In this document: positions 45,825 to 57,841 of the stretch, in pieces
Layout of the letters: each line of letters opens with the position of its first letter
Numbering within the stretch: the stretch's first letter is position 1
The notes under the pieces: model-generated
What the model was told of the DNA's origin: nothing
The model's input: the letters and a program-made list of their open reading frames with translations, nothing else
Databases searched by the model: none
Origin: Posidonia oceanica
Lineage: Eukaryota > Streptophyta > Magnoliopsida > Alismatales > Posidoniaceae
Length of the DNA: 64,000 bases
Direction: 5' to 3'
Assembly (NCBI GenBank): GCA_037176725.1
Contig: JAZBRS010000049.1
Coordinates: forward strand, 38,184,001 to 38,248,000
Position numbers and translations under genes: made by a program

Positions 45825-47520
45825 CATTACCAATCCTTTTTCGATTGATAAGTCTGAAACTTATCTATTCTCTTTTCCGACCGATAAGTCCGAAACTTAT
45901 CTATCCTCTTTTGCGGTTGATAAGTCCGAAACTTATCTATTCTCTTTTCCAGCTGATAAGTCCGAAACTTATCTATCCACTTTTGCGGTTGATAAGTCTG
46001 AAACTTATCTATTCCCTTTTCCGGCTGATAAGTTCGAAACTTATCTACTCCCTTTTCCGGTTGATAAGTCCGAAACTTATCTATTCCCTTTTCCAGCTGA
46101 TAAGTTCGAAACTTATCTATCCTTTTTTGCGGTTGATAAGTTTGAAACTTATCTATTCCCTTTTCCGGCTGATAAGTCCGAAACTTATCTATCCGCTTTT
46201 GCGGTTGATAAGTTCGAAACTTATCTATTCCCTTTTGCGGTTGATAAGTCTGAAACTTATCTATTCCCTTTTTCCAGCTGATAAGTCTGAAACTTATCTA
46301 TTCCCTTTTCTAGCTGATAAGTCCGAAACTTATCTATTCCCTTTTTCGGTTGATAAGTCTGAAACTTATCTATTCCTTTTTCCAGTTGATAAGTCCGAAA
46401 CTTATCTATCCTCTTTTGCGGCTGATAAGTCCGAAACTTATCTATTCCCTTTTCCGGCTGATAAGTCTGAAACTTATCTATCCTCTTTTGCAGTTGATAA
46501 GTCCGAAACTTATTTATCCTCCTTTGCGGTTGATAAGTCCGAAAATTATCTATTCCCATCTCCGGCTGATAAGTCCGAAACTTATCTATCTCCATTTCTG
46601 GCCGATAACTTCAAAACTTATCTATTCCCTTTTCCGGCTGATTAGTCCGAAACTTATCTATTCCCATTTCTGGCTGATAAGTCCGAAACTTATCTATCCT
46701 CTTTTGCAGCTGATAAGTCTGAAATTTATCTATTCCCTTTTCCAGCTGATAAGTCCGAAACTTATCTATCCTCTTTTACAGTTGATAAGTCTGAAACTTA
46801 TCTATTCCCTTTTCCAGCTGATATGTCTGAAACTTATCTATCCTCTTTTACGGCTGATAAGTCCGAAACTTATCTATTCCCTTTTCCAGCTGATAAGTCC
46901 GAAACTTATCTATCCTCTTTTGTGGTTGATAAGTTCGAAACTTATCTATTCCCTTCTCCGGCTGATAAGTCTGAAACTTATCTATCTCCATTTTCGGCCG
47001 ATAAGTTCGAAACTTATCTATTCCCTTTTCCGGCCAATAAGTCCGAAACTTATCTATCCCTTTTGCGGTCGATAAGTCTGAAACTTATCATATCATCCTC
47101 TTTTGCGGTCGATAAGTCTGAAACTTATCATATCATCCTTTTTTCCGGTCGATAAGTCCGAAACTTATCAAATCATTCCTTTTGCGGTCGATGAGTCTGA
47201 AACTCATCAATTCTGGTTGATAAGTCCGAAACTTATCTATTCTGGTTGATAAGTCTGAAACTTATCTATTCTGCCTGATAAGTCCGAAACTTATCTATCG
47301 CCTTTTCCGAGCGATAAGTCCGAAACTTATCTATCTCCTTTTCCGACCGATGAGTCCGAAACTTATCTATTTCGGTTGATGAGTCCGAAACTTATCTATT
47401 CCGGTTGATGAGTCCGAAACTTATCTATTTCGGTTGATGAGTCTGAAACTTATCTATTTCAGTTGATGAGTACGAAACTTATCTATTTCGGCTGATAAGT
47501 CCGAAACTTATCATATCATC
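45825..47520 (+). repeat. Tandem array of about 48 hairpin units in the 3' region of C
   Basis: Unit of 36 bp for most of the array, shorter (about 28 bp) after 47200. Every unit carries GATAAGTCCGAAACTTATC, a 7-bp inverted repeat with a 5-base loop, followed by a pyrimidine-rich spacer (tattcccttttccggct). Loop variants are ccgaa, ctgaa and tcgaa. Because 36 is a multiple of three, long open frames run through it on both strands; I do not call them genes. Position before the polypurine tract fits the variable 3' repeats known in Tat elements. Confidence 0.95.
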
Positions 47521-47876
47521 CTTTTGCATAACATGCTAGGTAGTTGCATCCACATTCCGATCGCTTAGAGCGACAGAGCTCAACGATCCGCAACATCACA
47601 TTATCGACATTAGCATTACATACACATGCATTGCTCGTGCACCCCCAACGAACTTTAGCGCTTATGAGCACCAGCATGCCATCAGCATTGTAGGATTAGC
47701 ATCAGCATTGCATCCTAGCATTTACATTTAGCATTTGCATTTTGGCAACGAGTCATGATTTTTCGGTGCATCCGCCGGATAAGTGACTCACGCCAATAGC
47801 AACACTGCTTCCCACCGACTACAGTCGTGGTGTCTCGTCAACCCTGAGCAGCGGCCTTGGTTCCCCCGACCTCGCT
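47521..47876 (+). other. Last part of the 3' region of C
   Basis: No gene seen. It is rich in 'agcattagcattacat' and similar gcatt words between 47600 and 47750. Confidence 0.5.
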
Positions 47877-47890
47877 CAAGGAGGGGCATC
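47877..47890 (+). other. Polypurine tract of element C
   Basis: CAAGGAGGGGCATC directly before the 3' LTR; the plus-strand DNA primer site. Confidence 0.7.
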
Positions 47891-50453
47891 TGTAGACACC
47901 CCGATTTTTTAGTTCTTCGTCAGCAGTTTTCTCCCAGGAATGTGCTCGGTCGTGGCGGCCCCCACCTTATCCAAAACCCAAACCCAAACCTAAGCCTTGT
48001 CCAAAACCCAAGCATAAACCCAAGCCTAATCCCAATATCAAGCCTAATCCCAATACCAAGCCTAAACCCAAGCCTCATCCTAAAACCAATCCCAATACCA
48101 AGCCTAAAACCCAAGCCTAAGCCCATTCCAAGCCCAAGCCCAACCAAAAAAACAGAAAAACATCCAAAATCTACTCTGGGTCGTTGGACACTGGATATGC
48201 CCGCGTCTTATGTAAGACGCAGAAATTCTAGCGTCTAACACCGCCAGTCTCTTTGGGGCGTAAGACGCTGCTTGAACAGCGTCTTATGTAAGACGCAGCT
48301 CAGATACGCGTCTTACACACCGGGACTAACAGAGCTTGATTTTGGGATTCCAATCAACTCTCAAGTGCAAATACCTTTGTGCCCTCCATCTAGAACATAT
48401 TTCCGGCCAAATCCCACGTCCCCTCGTTTCCACTTCAGCTGTTACACCCATGCAAACCAAATAAAAGCCTTTCTTCTCCTCCATTGAAGGGGACGCACCC
48501 ATTATCCTGAAAAAAAAAGATTCCAGAGCTTGACCAGGACGAAAGCACCTGAATTGCTACATCTCCGACCAACCAATAACCTCCCCAGAGCCCAACCAAG
48601 CCCTCCAGCCGCCACCATTGCCACTACAACTTCTGGGAAGACTCCGCCAGCAAAGGGAAGCCACACCAAACTTCACAACAGGTAGGTGCTCTCCTCCCTA
48701 TAGCTTAGAATCATATTTTCCTTGTCAAATATGTTTATTTCAATGCATGAAGTTTGAATTTGCATGAGTTCTTTCCCTGTTTTAGACTTTTTATTTAACT
48801 CCGTTGTTGGGTTCTGGCCTCGTGAGGCCTCCGGCCATTGAGCTCAGTTGAGAACCCAGTCATCCCCGCGTGTGCCATGCCACCTCGCCATCTTCCCCAA
48901 ACCTCCACTGAGCTTCATGGACGTGTACCATGGCTTCCCGGCCTTACAATGGCCAGAGAACCCATTGGAATCCAGCAAGAGGCAAGTGGAGGTGGGGAGG
49001 ACAGTTTGGACGTCTATTTTTATAGAAATTGCATGTTTATGTTCGTGGATGTCTATTCTTGCTTGTGGAATGATTTTTTTTTGGAATCATTTCGATTTGA
49101 ATGGATTCTTAATCTGAATGCTCTGTCAGAGCATTGGACGCTGAGTCTGGTGCGTCTTACGTAACACGCTGCCAAGGCTAGCGTCCAATGCCCCTGATAT
49201 TGATTTTTCATATTTTTCTTCATAAAATGTTTGGAATACTTCAAAATATCTGATTTGTGATGCATACTGGGATTTTGATCCATTCTTATCATATTTTCAT
49301 CATTTAAAATATTTAAATAAAACAAGTTTTATTTCCTGAGTTTTTAATCTAAAAAAGAATGACTTAGGTGTAAGACGCTGGAAATCACAGTGTCTTACGT
49401 AGGACGCTGGAAATCACAACGTCTTACATTTCTGTCCTCTTTTTTTTTCCTATTTTACTCATCAAAAGAGATCTTATTGATTCATTGAGATCTGACATAA
49501 GTTGCATGCTTGTGTTTAACTTTATTCAAGTTGTTTTTCTGGATTTATAATATTTCTCTGGGATTATTTGGCCACAATTAAGCAATCTGTTTCCTCTGGG
49601 TGTAAGACGCTGCAAAAGTCTACGTCTTATGTAAGACGCAATGCCTATAGCGTCTTAGATCCCAGATAGTTATTTTTCTGAAATAACCTTTTAAAATGCT
49701 TAAAAAATGTTTTTAAATGATTTTGGAGTTTGATACTGGAAGGCATATCATGATTTACATCATGTTCCAGTTGATTTTCATGATTTCTATGATTTGAGCA
49801 TAAGATTTATTTAATTCCAGATTGGCCATATTTTACACCTGGATTTTCTATGTTAGATGCTGGATCTTATGCGTCTTACATAAGACGCTGGGAATCCCAG
49901 CGTCCAACATCTCTAGTAAACTGAACCTTGTTTTGCAGTATTACAACATTGGTTTTGGGTCTGTTTACTTTGATTTTAATCATCCAATATGATTTGCATG
50001 TCTACAGTGTTTTGAGGCATTTAACTTTCACTTTTGGCATATTTCAAAGATTTTTAGCATGTTTTCAAAAGGCATGCAGCATATTTTCATTTGGCATGGC
50101 ATTATCGCCTTTGGGCGTATAACAAATGGCATCATTGTCGACATTAGCCACAAACGAGCGGAATAGCCCAGAAAGACCGATTCTCTCGGGCGCATGGGGC
50201 TGCCTAACACCGTCCCCATGCGTAATAGGAGTCCTTGCCCGATCTCTGGCCCGTAATGACCATGTGTCATATCCTTTGCATTTTACTTATTTTACATGTT
50301 TTATTTGATTTTTCTTGTCTTCTGGTTTTCCAAATAGACTAGGTGGTGACTCCAAATTTTGTTTTCTTTTCTTCGGCCTTCACCCGTTTTCTTCATCTTT
50401 TTGCCGTGACCAATGGTTCGGCTCACACCGAGCCGTTCGGTCGCATGGTTACA
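47891..50453 (+). repeat. 3' LTR of element C
   Basis: 2563 bp from TGTAGACACCCC to GGTTACA. The first 240 bp contain a run of degenerate cccaagcctaa words (47960-48130). The remainder aligns with 9817-11447. A possible TATA-like AATAAAAG lies at 48460. A sequence resembling a leader with a splice donor, CAACAG|GTAGGT, occurs near 48681. The conserved U5-type block is at about 50195-50245 and AGGTGGTGACTCC near 50340. Confidence 0.92.
48183..49908 (+). repeat. Six pairs of 29-bp dyads in the 3' LTR of C
   Basis: Pairs at 48183-48239, 48260-48316, 49133-49189, 49370-49427, 49602-49657 and 49852-49908. Arms are mainly GTAAGACGC and GCGTCTTAC, with GTTGGACAC, ATTGGACGC and GCGTCCAAC variants. 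The best hairpin is at 48260: GTAAGACGCTG, loop, CAGCGTCTTAT. Confidence 0.85.
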
Positions 50454-50460
50454 CTAATAA

Positions 50461-50474
50461 TTGGTATCTGAGCC
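50461..50474 (+). other. Primer-binding site of element G
   Basis: TTGGTATCTGAGCC, one mismatch from the TGGTATCAGAGC site complementary to initiator-Met tRNA used by plant copia elements. Confidence 0.8.
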
Positions 50475-50512
50475 TTATTCATCCATGATTAAGATTTAAT
50501 CATTTTCTAGAT

Positions 50513-51912
50513 ATGGCTTCTTATTCATTTAATACTCGCATTGTTGAGGGTCAAAGCATTTATAGACCATCATTCTTTGATGGATACAATTATAACTATT
50601 GGAAATGTAGAATGGTTATATATTTAAAATCAATTAATCTTGATTTATGGAATATAGTTGTAAATAGGTACACTCCTAGTAAAAAACATTATAAGGAGTG
50701 GAATGAAAATGAGAGAAATTTAGCTACTTTAGAAGCTAAGGGATTAAATATCTTGTTTTGTGCTATAAATGAAGATTAATTTAATTATATTTCAAATTGT
50801 ACCACATCTCATGAAGTGTGGCATGTTTTAGAAGTTACTCATGAAAGAACAAGTCAATGAAATGTTTAAAATGCAACATATGAATCTATTGGTGATATAT
50901 TTACAAGATTTAGTGAGATCACTAACAATTTGCATTCTCCTGGTAAAACTTATTCTCAAAGTGATTTAGTTAGAAAAGTACTTAGATCTCTTACTCCAGA
51001 TTGGAGAAGAAGACTACCGCTATCGAGGAAGCAAAGGACCTCTCTATATATTCCTTAGAAAGCCTCATAGGAAATCTCACTTCCTATGAAGTACAAATGA
51101 AAGAGAAGGAATTTAAAGTTGTTCCAGAGAAGAAGAGTATAGCGTTTAAAGCCTCTTTTGAGTCGGATGATTCGAAGGATGATCTTACTTTTATCACTCA
51201 CAAGTTCAAAGATTTCTTAAAGGAAAGAAGAGTTCAAAAGAAGGACAAAAAGGGCAAATGAAAAATCAAGAAAAAGAAGGCTCTCCAAGCAACTTGGGAT
51301 GATAGTTCAACCGATGAAGAAAGTTCATCCGATGCTGAAGTGCTCACTCATGCTTTATGGCTACCTCTAGTGAGCTATCATCTTTAAATAATATTGAAGA
51401 TTTTTCTATAGATAATTTATTTGATGCTGTTAATGAGCTTTATTTGAAATATAAATCTTTGAATGGTAAATGCAAAAGTAAAAACAAAAGCTTTATTGAT
51501 ATATCTCTTAAAAAGAAATTAATTTCAAATGAAAATGATGAATTGAGAAGTAGGAACAAAGCATTTGAAATAGACAATGATGTTTTGAAAAATGAGTTAA
51601 ACATTATGAAAAGAAAAATTGATATTTTAGAAAATGACATTGCATCATTAAAAGTCAAAAGTGAAAGTTTGCTTATTGATGTTATTAAGTTTACACTTGA
51701 GAAGAAATCTTTTGATGTAAGGAAGCATAGAAGTGTAAATATGCATAGAAAGATTAATCCATATGAAAATGATTACGTTAGAGCTAAAAATAATGAAAAA
51801 TATGAATTTATCATTAAAAATGTAGAAAATAGAAGATAGAATCCAAAAGTCAAAAATAAGTGGATTCCTATGACTAACACATTTAGACCCAAGATAAAGT
51901 GGGTACCAAAAT
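50513..51912 (+). pseudogene. Copia gag of element G (degraded)
   Basis: Open pieces at 50513-50779, 51001-51261 and 51357-51839. The N-terminus SIYRPSFFDGYNYNYWKCRM matches the start of plant copia gags (PxFDGxNYxxWKxxM). The middle part has LEVTHERTSQ, FTRFSEITNNLHSPGKTYSQ and LRSLTPDWRRR, the UBN2-like gag core. The last piece is a predicted coiled coil (NENDELRSRNKAFEIDNDVL ... LENDIASLKVKSESL), and the C-terminal words NPKVKNKWIPM and KWVPKSL resemble SIRE-type gags. No zinc knuckle was found. Stops and at least two frame changes separate the pieces. Confidence 0.78.
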
Positions 51913-53411
51913 CTCTACTTGTTTCAAGTACTTGATTTCTCCAAGAAGGAGAAGGAACATGGGACTATTAGTCATTGACAAATATTGATAATCCCATTGA
52001 TAAAGTATGTTTTAATTACTTTATGTTAAAACATGATTCTATATAAATTTTTCATTAAAAAGTTATTGCTTCAATGAAATTTTTGGATGCAATATACTCA
52101 AATTCAATTATCATGATTTTATATGATTTTTTAATTTTTTCTTGAATTATCATATGCTTAAATTCTTACCCAGATTTCGGTTTACCGAATTTCTTCGATC
52201 TGACGAAACATCTAGCAATTTGAATCTTTGATTCAAAAATAAATTATTGATTTCTTGCAAAAAAATTTATTTTAATATTTGAAATGTTAACCATGGTTTG
52301 TGATAATACTGATTATTGGTATCTTACGCCTTTGATAAAAATTTTGAATCAATATATACATCATTTAACCAAATGAAGAAATCTTATCAATTTCTTATGT
52401 GATTATGCTTGATTGACATATCTTATCTTATTACGGGTTATAGTACTTTATTTTTTTTATCATGTCTGGATTATGGATTAATGCAATTCTTTGTCATGAT
52501 GATGTTAATATCTGATTATACAACTCATGACAAAAAAGAAATGAGAGTTTTTCAAGATTATATATTCTTACTCATAATGTTACTGAAATTAATACTTGAA
52601 GTTTGAGTTTGTGACTATGCTTTCAATGATACATCTTTTACTATGACGTGTATGGATTTTTATTGAACTATTCTTTTTACACATGCTTGTTGAAAGGGGG
52701 AGCTTTATAAAAAAAATTCATTTCACACATGCTTGTTGAAAGGGGGAACTTTATGAAAAATTCTCTTTACCCATGCTTGTTGATAAGGGAGCATATTAAA
52801 AAAAAAATGATCGTAATGTTTATGATTGAGTATATTTTGATTTTGATAATTCTCATTTAATATCTTTCATATATAAAGTTGATTTGGATGCTTATTGTAT
52901 ATCATTTACCTTTTGAAGATGATTTTGATGATTTTTATTGTATATCATTTACCTTTTGAAGATGATTTTGATGGTTTTTTTTTGAAAATCTTGTAAAAGT
53001 TGATTTGGATGCTCTATTAAGTATCAATTACCTTATAAAGATGATTTTGATGATTCTTATTGAATATCATTTACCGTTTTATAATGCTCTTCCTTATATT
53101 GGTTATATTTCTTTAGATTTATGCATTCTATTCTTTTTTATTATGACAAAAATGGGGAGAAGAATAGGGATAGGTTTTCCAAAGCTATGTTTTGAGCTTA
53201 TCATCTTAATGTAAGATAAGAGGGTGCATGAGTAATTGGCTAAACAATTTTTGTGTTTGTAACATAGATTATATATTTTTTATATTAGACTCATGTAGTT
53301 AGGGAGAGCATTGAGGTTTTCATTGACATATCTTCATGCATATTCTAAGGGGGAGCTATTTTTATAACTTTGAAATATTTGTGGTTTTTGTCATCATCAA
53401 AAATGGGGAGA
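51913..53411 (+). other. AT-rich non-coding part of element G
   Basis: No gene seen. Three partial repeats of a stretch containing catgcttgttgaaaggggga at 52684-52790, and repeated 'gaagatgattttgatg' words (52910-53060). The purine run AAATGGGGAGAT before 53412 is the likely polypurine tract. Confidence 0.6.
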
Positions 53412-54554
53412 TAGTTGGCAAAATTGACTCATCTCGGTTTTGATGATGATAAAATATATTTATGTGCTAACATTCTTAATAGGTCAAAGAAGAGTTCTCA
53501 TGGACTTTGAAAAAAAAAGAAAGTAAAATTGACAAAGAAGAAATTGATGTGGAAAATCAAGGCAATTCAAGTCAAATATATTGAAGATTGGAGACCAAGC
53601 TTTTATGTAATTAAAGAGTCATGTAAATGTAATATGTTGTATTCTAGGAACTTGTAATAATCTCCCAAATACCCCCATAGTGCCTTAGGAAAATATCCAT
53701 AACCCCAAAACAAACTATTCATTGATTACATTTATTATAGGGCTAAAACAGGGCATTTCGGCATACCAAATATTTTCAATATACCGAAATCTGGGCTTAC
53801 AGAGATTCTGAACTGAGAACCAATTCGGCATACTGAAGCTATTTTAGCATACCGAATTGTTCGTCTGGATAGAACAACTGTGTGTAAATCGGTTGACCGA
53901 ATTAATTTCGGTATGCCGCTTTACTAGCCGTTAAGATAAAAATATAGATGTTAGACACATATTTTCTACCCTTAATTCCTATAAATTGGACCCTCTCTTG
54001 ACATAAAGATCATCCCTTCTCTAGTACTTCAAGAGCTATCTTTTTGAAAGTTGATTTCAAGCCCAACACATTGTAGAGCTTCATTCCCATGCCCATATTT
54101 TGATGATATTTCCCAAGCAATAGAGCTTCACTCACATCCCTTTCACCTTTGTCAAAAAAGAGCTTGGGAGATTATAGAAAAGAGTTGTGAGTTGTAGTTT
54201 TCCATTTCTAGTGTAATTTCTTCTTCAATTGTGAGAAGGAAGACTGCAGTTTTTGCGGAGCTTAGCGAGGGTTCGTCAAGGAGTGTAACGGCGGGATCTT
54301 AGCCAAGAAATAAAATCGGATTAAGGAAACTCTCGAGGAGTAGACTAAGCCAGGGAGGCTGAACTACTCTAAATCACTAGTGCACTTTAATTTCTCTCAT
54401 CTCCTTTTTTGTATATTTATAGTTTAATATTGAAATCCTTCAATTTATTTCAATTACTTATATATTGCTTGTGCTTGTCAAATTAAGTTTTAAATTCCTC
54501 ATTTTTCCTTAATTCTCTATTCACCCCCCTCTAGAGAAGTCTTAGATCCTAACA
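53412..54554 (+). repeat. 3' LTR of element G
   Basis: About 1.14 kb from AGTTGGCAAAATTGACTC (expected TGTTGGC) to ...CCTCTAGAG...GATCCTAACA. Both ends resemble SIRE/Maximus-type copia LTRs. The left end is uncertain by a few bases and the partner LTR is not in the window. Confidence 0.72.
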
Positions 54555-57525
54555 CATACAAGACCAGAAAAATATATTTACTCCCACTGAACTTATGGTA
54601 TACACAATCATCTACCAAATTCATCTCAAAACCAAATGAGATGATAACTCGATGAAATTTATGATATCATTGACGGGATGCTTGCTTTAAACCAAAAATG
54701 GACTTCTTAAGTTTGCAAACCATTTTCTTTATGTCACCTAATGCAAAGTGTTATTGTTGCACCATATAGATCGTCTCATCATTATTACCATTGAGAAATG
54801 TAGTTCTTACGTCCATTTAGTGTAGCTCAAGATCAAAATGAGTAATCAATGCCATAATAATCCAAAAAGAGTCTTTCGATGAAACTGGAGAGAATGTCTC
54901 TTTATAATCAATGCATTCCCTTTGAGTAAATCCCTTAGCAACAAGACGAGCCTTATATCTTTCCACATTACCTTGTGAATCCCTTTTAGTTTTAAATATC
55001 CATGTGCAACCAATGGCTTTCGCACCTTCAGTAATGGGAAAAAATCTCAAACGTCATTGTCCTTTATGGATTTAAACTCACCATTCATAGCATTTATCTA
55101 CTTTTAAGAGTCGGAACTATTGATTGCTTGATGGACATTGATTGGATCGTCATCTATCAAGTTATTATCAACTTGATGTTCCTGGAGAAATACGACATAA
55201 TCATCTGAAATTGCACTTCTCTTCTCTCTAATGGACCTCTTAAGTAGCATTGGCACTTGAGGGAGTTGAGTTTGTTCTTCTTGAATGCGGAGAGAATCAA
55301 CAATGTCTTGCTCCGGATTTGCCTCTTAAACAATGTTAGGAATTAATTCCTAATCATCGTCAATTAGGGGTGTACATGGGTCTGGGTTGACTCGAAAACC
55401 GAACCAACCCAACTCATGTGGGTTGGATTGGATCAGATTTTTTTTATCATAGGTTGGGTATGGGTCTGAAAATCCCAAACCCGAACTTTCTAGGTTGGGT
55501 ATGCATTCCAGGCATGGGTTACCCAACCCGACCCAAACCCGAAGGTATTAATTATAATATTAATTATTAATAAATAATATTAATTATTTATATTTATAAA
55601 TACATATTATATGTATAATTAAGAAATATTAAGAGAGCAAAAACGATTCTTAATTAACAAATATTTGGAGAAATAAAGTCAAATACAAATAAATTATTCA
55701 CTTTTAACAATAATGCTCATGTTTGACCCATGTTTTCATATTGCACACACACTGCTGCTACATAGTTAATAGTGGCAAGCTGTAGAAAATCTTGCACGTA
55801 AAGAAAAAGCCATATTAACAAAGAACTAGAGATAACTTTTCCAAAGACAACCCCACACATGAAGCTATTTATTATGTAGGCTGCATTCTTAAGTGCCTCG
55901 CCCCAGAGAAATTCTGGTAAGGTAGATTGACTAATCCTACTCTTTACCAAGTCCTTAAGTGTCCTATTGCGTCTCTCGATAACAACATTCACGACTGGAG
56001 AACCAGGCATGATGTATTGAGGGACAATACCACATTCTTCCAGGAACTTGACAAACGGACCTAGACATTGTTCACTGCATCCATCATATCTACCGTAGTA
56101 CTCACCACCATGATCATATCTAACGACTTTAATTCTTTTGTTGAGTTGGTTTTCAACTTCAACATTAAATTGTTTAAACACATCCAAGGCTTATGATTTT
56201 TCATGAATGAGATATAGGTAGCCATAATGTGAATAGTCGTCTATGAACGTAATAAAGTATTGTTGACCATTTCAAGATGCCGTAGGGAATGGTCCACAAA
56301 TATCCGTATGTATTGGTTCTAAGACATCTGAACATCTATTAGCACCTAATCTCCTAACATTTATTTGTTTTCCTTTAATACACTCAATGCAAACTTGAAA
56401 ATCTGCTAAGTCAAGAGAAGGAAGAATTCCATCTGACACAAGCCTCTCTATTCATTGTTTAGAGATATGACTTAAACGCTTATGCCATAACATAGCAGAA
56501 TCCTCACTTGATTTTTGCATTGTACCTCTAGATGTAGAATACAATGTTTCATTATGAGAAGCTATTGCATCAAACAAATATAGATTGTCATTATTAATCA
56601 AAGAACCGATACCAATAAGATTAGTATCTTGAAAAAAAACTAAATTTTTCATTTCCTTAAAGACAAGAATATCCCGATTTGTCCAATACAGAAACAGAAA
56701 TCAAATTCGGCCTAAATGACGGTACAACATAAGTCTCTTTCAAATATAAATTACAATTCATTCTTAATAACAATCTAAAATGACAAATAACTTCTACTCC
56801 TACTTTATTGTCGTCACCCACAAAAATGTATCTTTCGCCATCACTTGGTGTCCGACAAGTCAGGCAACCAAGCATAGATACACTTATGTGAGTAGTTGCA
56901 CCAGAATTTATCCACCAAGTGTGTCTAGGTACAGAAGCTATATTAACTTCAGAACAAACCAAAGCAAAAGATGTACCTTTCTTAGCACGTCAAGCGTGAT
57001 ACTTGGTACAATCTTCCTTCTTGTGTCCAGCCTTCTTGCAAAAGTGGTATGTAAACACAATCTGCCTCTGTTGCTTCCTGGGTGAAAGACCAACAGCTTC
57101 ATTGGGCTTTAGTTTTCTTTTGCCTTTGTCCTTAGAGGTGAAAGCCAAATGAGCACTCTCTATCTTATCTTGCTTCAGTGTTTCTTCCTCTTGCACACAA
57201 TGCGAAAGGAGCCCATTAAGAGTCCATTTCTCCTTCTAGCAGTTATAACTGACCATGAATTGACTGAATTGTGCAAGAAGAGAGATCAAAACTAAATGCA
57301 CGAATAAGTCTTTCAACAGCTCTAACTTAAGTGCTTTTATTTTCGAAGTAAATATTAGACATCTCCAAAATGTACTCCCTTATGTTTTCCTTGGCCTTGT
57401 ACCTCATAGAAACTAAATTTGCCAATAACATACTAGCTTTTGCCTTTTCATTCTTGGAAAATCGTTTCTCAAGGTCATTAAAAAACTATCTAGCAGTTGT
57501 CTCTTAGGACATTGTACCACTAAGG
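54555..57525 (-). pseudogene. Ty1/copia pol fragment I (gag end, protease, integrase, RT)
   Basis: Minus strand, right to left: a gag piece (NDLEKRFSKNEKAKASMLLA, near 57480), a zinc knuckle HFCKKAGHKKEDC (about 57010-57050, first Cys replaced), a protease with WWINSGATTHIS (Asp replaced by Asn), a GAG-pre-integrase stretch (AMLWHKRLSHISKQ), an integrase core (VVRYDHGGEYYGRYDG, MPGSPVVNVVIERRNRTLKD, LPEFLWGEALKNAAYIINSF) and an RT start ([40 protein letters not shown]). RT breaks off at 54555 after LVLY, just before the catalytic VDD, where G is inserted. A possible DNA transposon at 55365 interrupts the linker. Many stops; no LTRs seen. Confidence 0.88.
55365..55640. mobile_element. Possible hAT-type MITE remnant inside I
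   Basis: It starts TAGGGGTGTACATGGG, like terminal repeats of plant hAT elements, followed by repeated aaccc/gggtt words and an AT-rich stretch. A matching right end was not found, so its extent is a guess and it may be truncated. Confidence 0.35.
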
Positions 57526-57526
57526 G

Positions 57527-57841
57527 CCTGTTTGTGCACAAAATTTGATAGGAAATGAAATTCTGGAGTCAACAGGAATTGTCAGGAATTGGAAAGTAAG
57601 GGAAACTGATTTCCTGTTGACCAAGTTTCCTATTGTTTGTGTTTGTTCAGGAAAGCAAAGGAAACTGGAATATGGGTGTTTGTGCTTATCAACAGATTTC
57701 AAAAGAAAGCAGGCAATGTTAATCTCACAATTGTTAACTTGAAACTCAATCAAATATCAACTTCAAAATATAAATTTGAGTTATACAAAAGTTCAAATAA
57801 CATTGCAAGTTCTTAAACTGAATTACAATTATCAACCATGC
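57527..57841. mobile_element. Possible DNA-transposon (MITE) fragment cut by LTR E
   Basis: It begins TAAGGGCCTGTTTGTGCAC; GGGCCTGTTTG is a common terminal motif of plant PIF/Harbinger- or hAT-type MITEs, with TAA as a possible target site. It holds an 11-bp perfect inverted repeat, GTCAACAGGAA (57568-57578) and TTCCTGTTGAC (57611-57621). The right end is missing because E starts at 57842. Confidence 0.4.

Larger units (their letters stand above)
9817..50453 (+). mobile_element. Ty3/gypsy Tat-type retrotransposon C, host of insertions A, D and B
   Basis: Parts in order: 5' LTR remnant 9817-11447, primer-binding site 11453, leader, gag 12589, protease 15512, linker, RT and RNase H to 18665, [D 18666-27819], second RNase H and integrase to 29754, 3' region, [B 30714-45207], tandem arrays, polypurine tract 47877 and 3' LTR 47891-50453. 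Without D and B it would be about 17 kb plus the missing 5' LTR part. The flank at 50454 is ctaat, followed at once by a copia primer-binding site, so C lies at the very start of copia element G. Frameshifts near 15511 and 16850, and dozens of stops, show that it is inactive. Confidence 0.88.
50459..54554 (+). mobile_element. Ty1/copia-type element G with gag but no pol
   Basis: A copia primer-binding site (50461), a broken gag (50513-51912), non-coding AT-rich sequence with GGGGGAG motifs, and a 3' LTR (53412-54554). The 5' LTR is on the far side of C, outside the window. No protease, integrase or RT is seen between gag and the LTR, so the element is non-autonomous or has lost pol. It ends at 54554 in the RT of copia fragment I. 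Confidence 0.8.

Noticed and set aside
45761..47155. Long open frames on both strands (up to 294 codons)
   Set aside because: They follow from a 36-bp repeat that lacks stops in several frames. The predicted proteins are 12-residue echoes and show no domain.
47960..48130. Telomere-like repeat (ccc/taa words)
   Set aside because: The words are degenerate, lack the exact CCCTAAA unit, and lie at a fixed place in LTR C. Similar words follow the start of LTR F.
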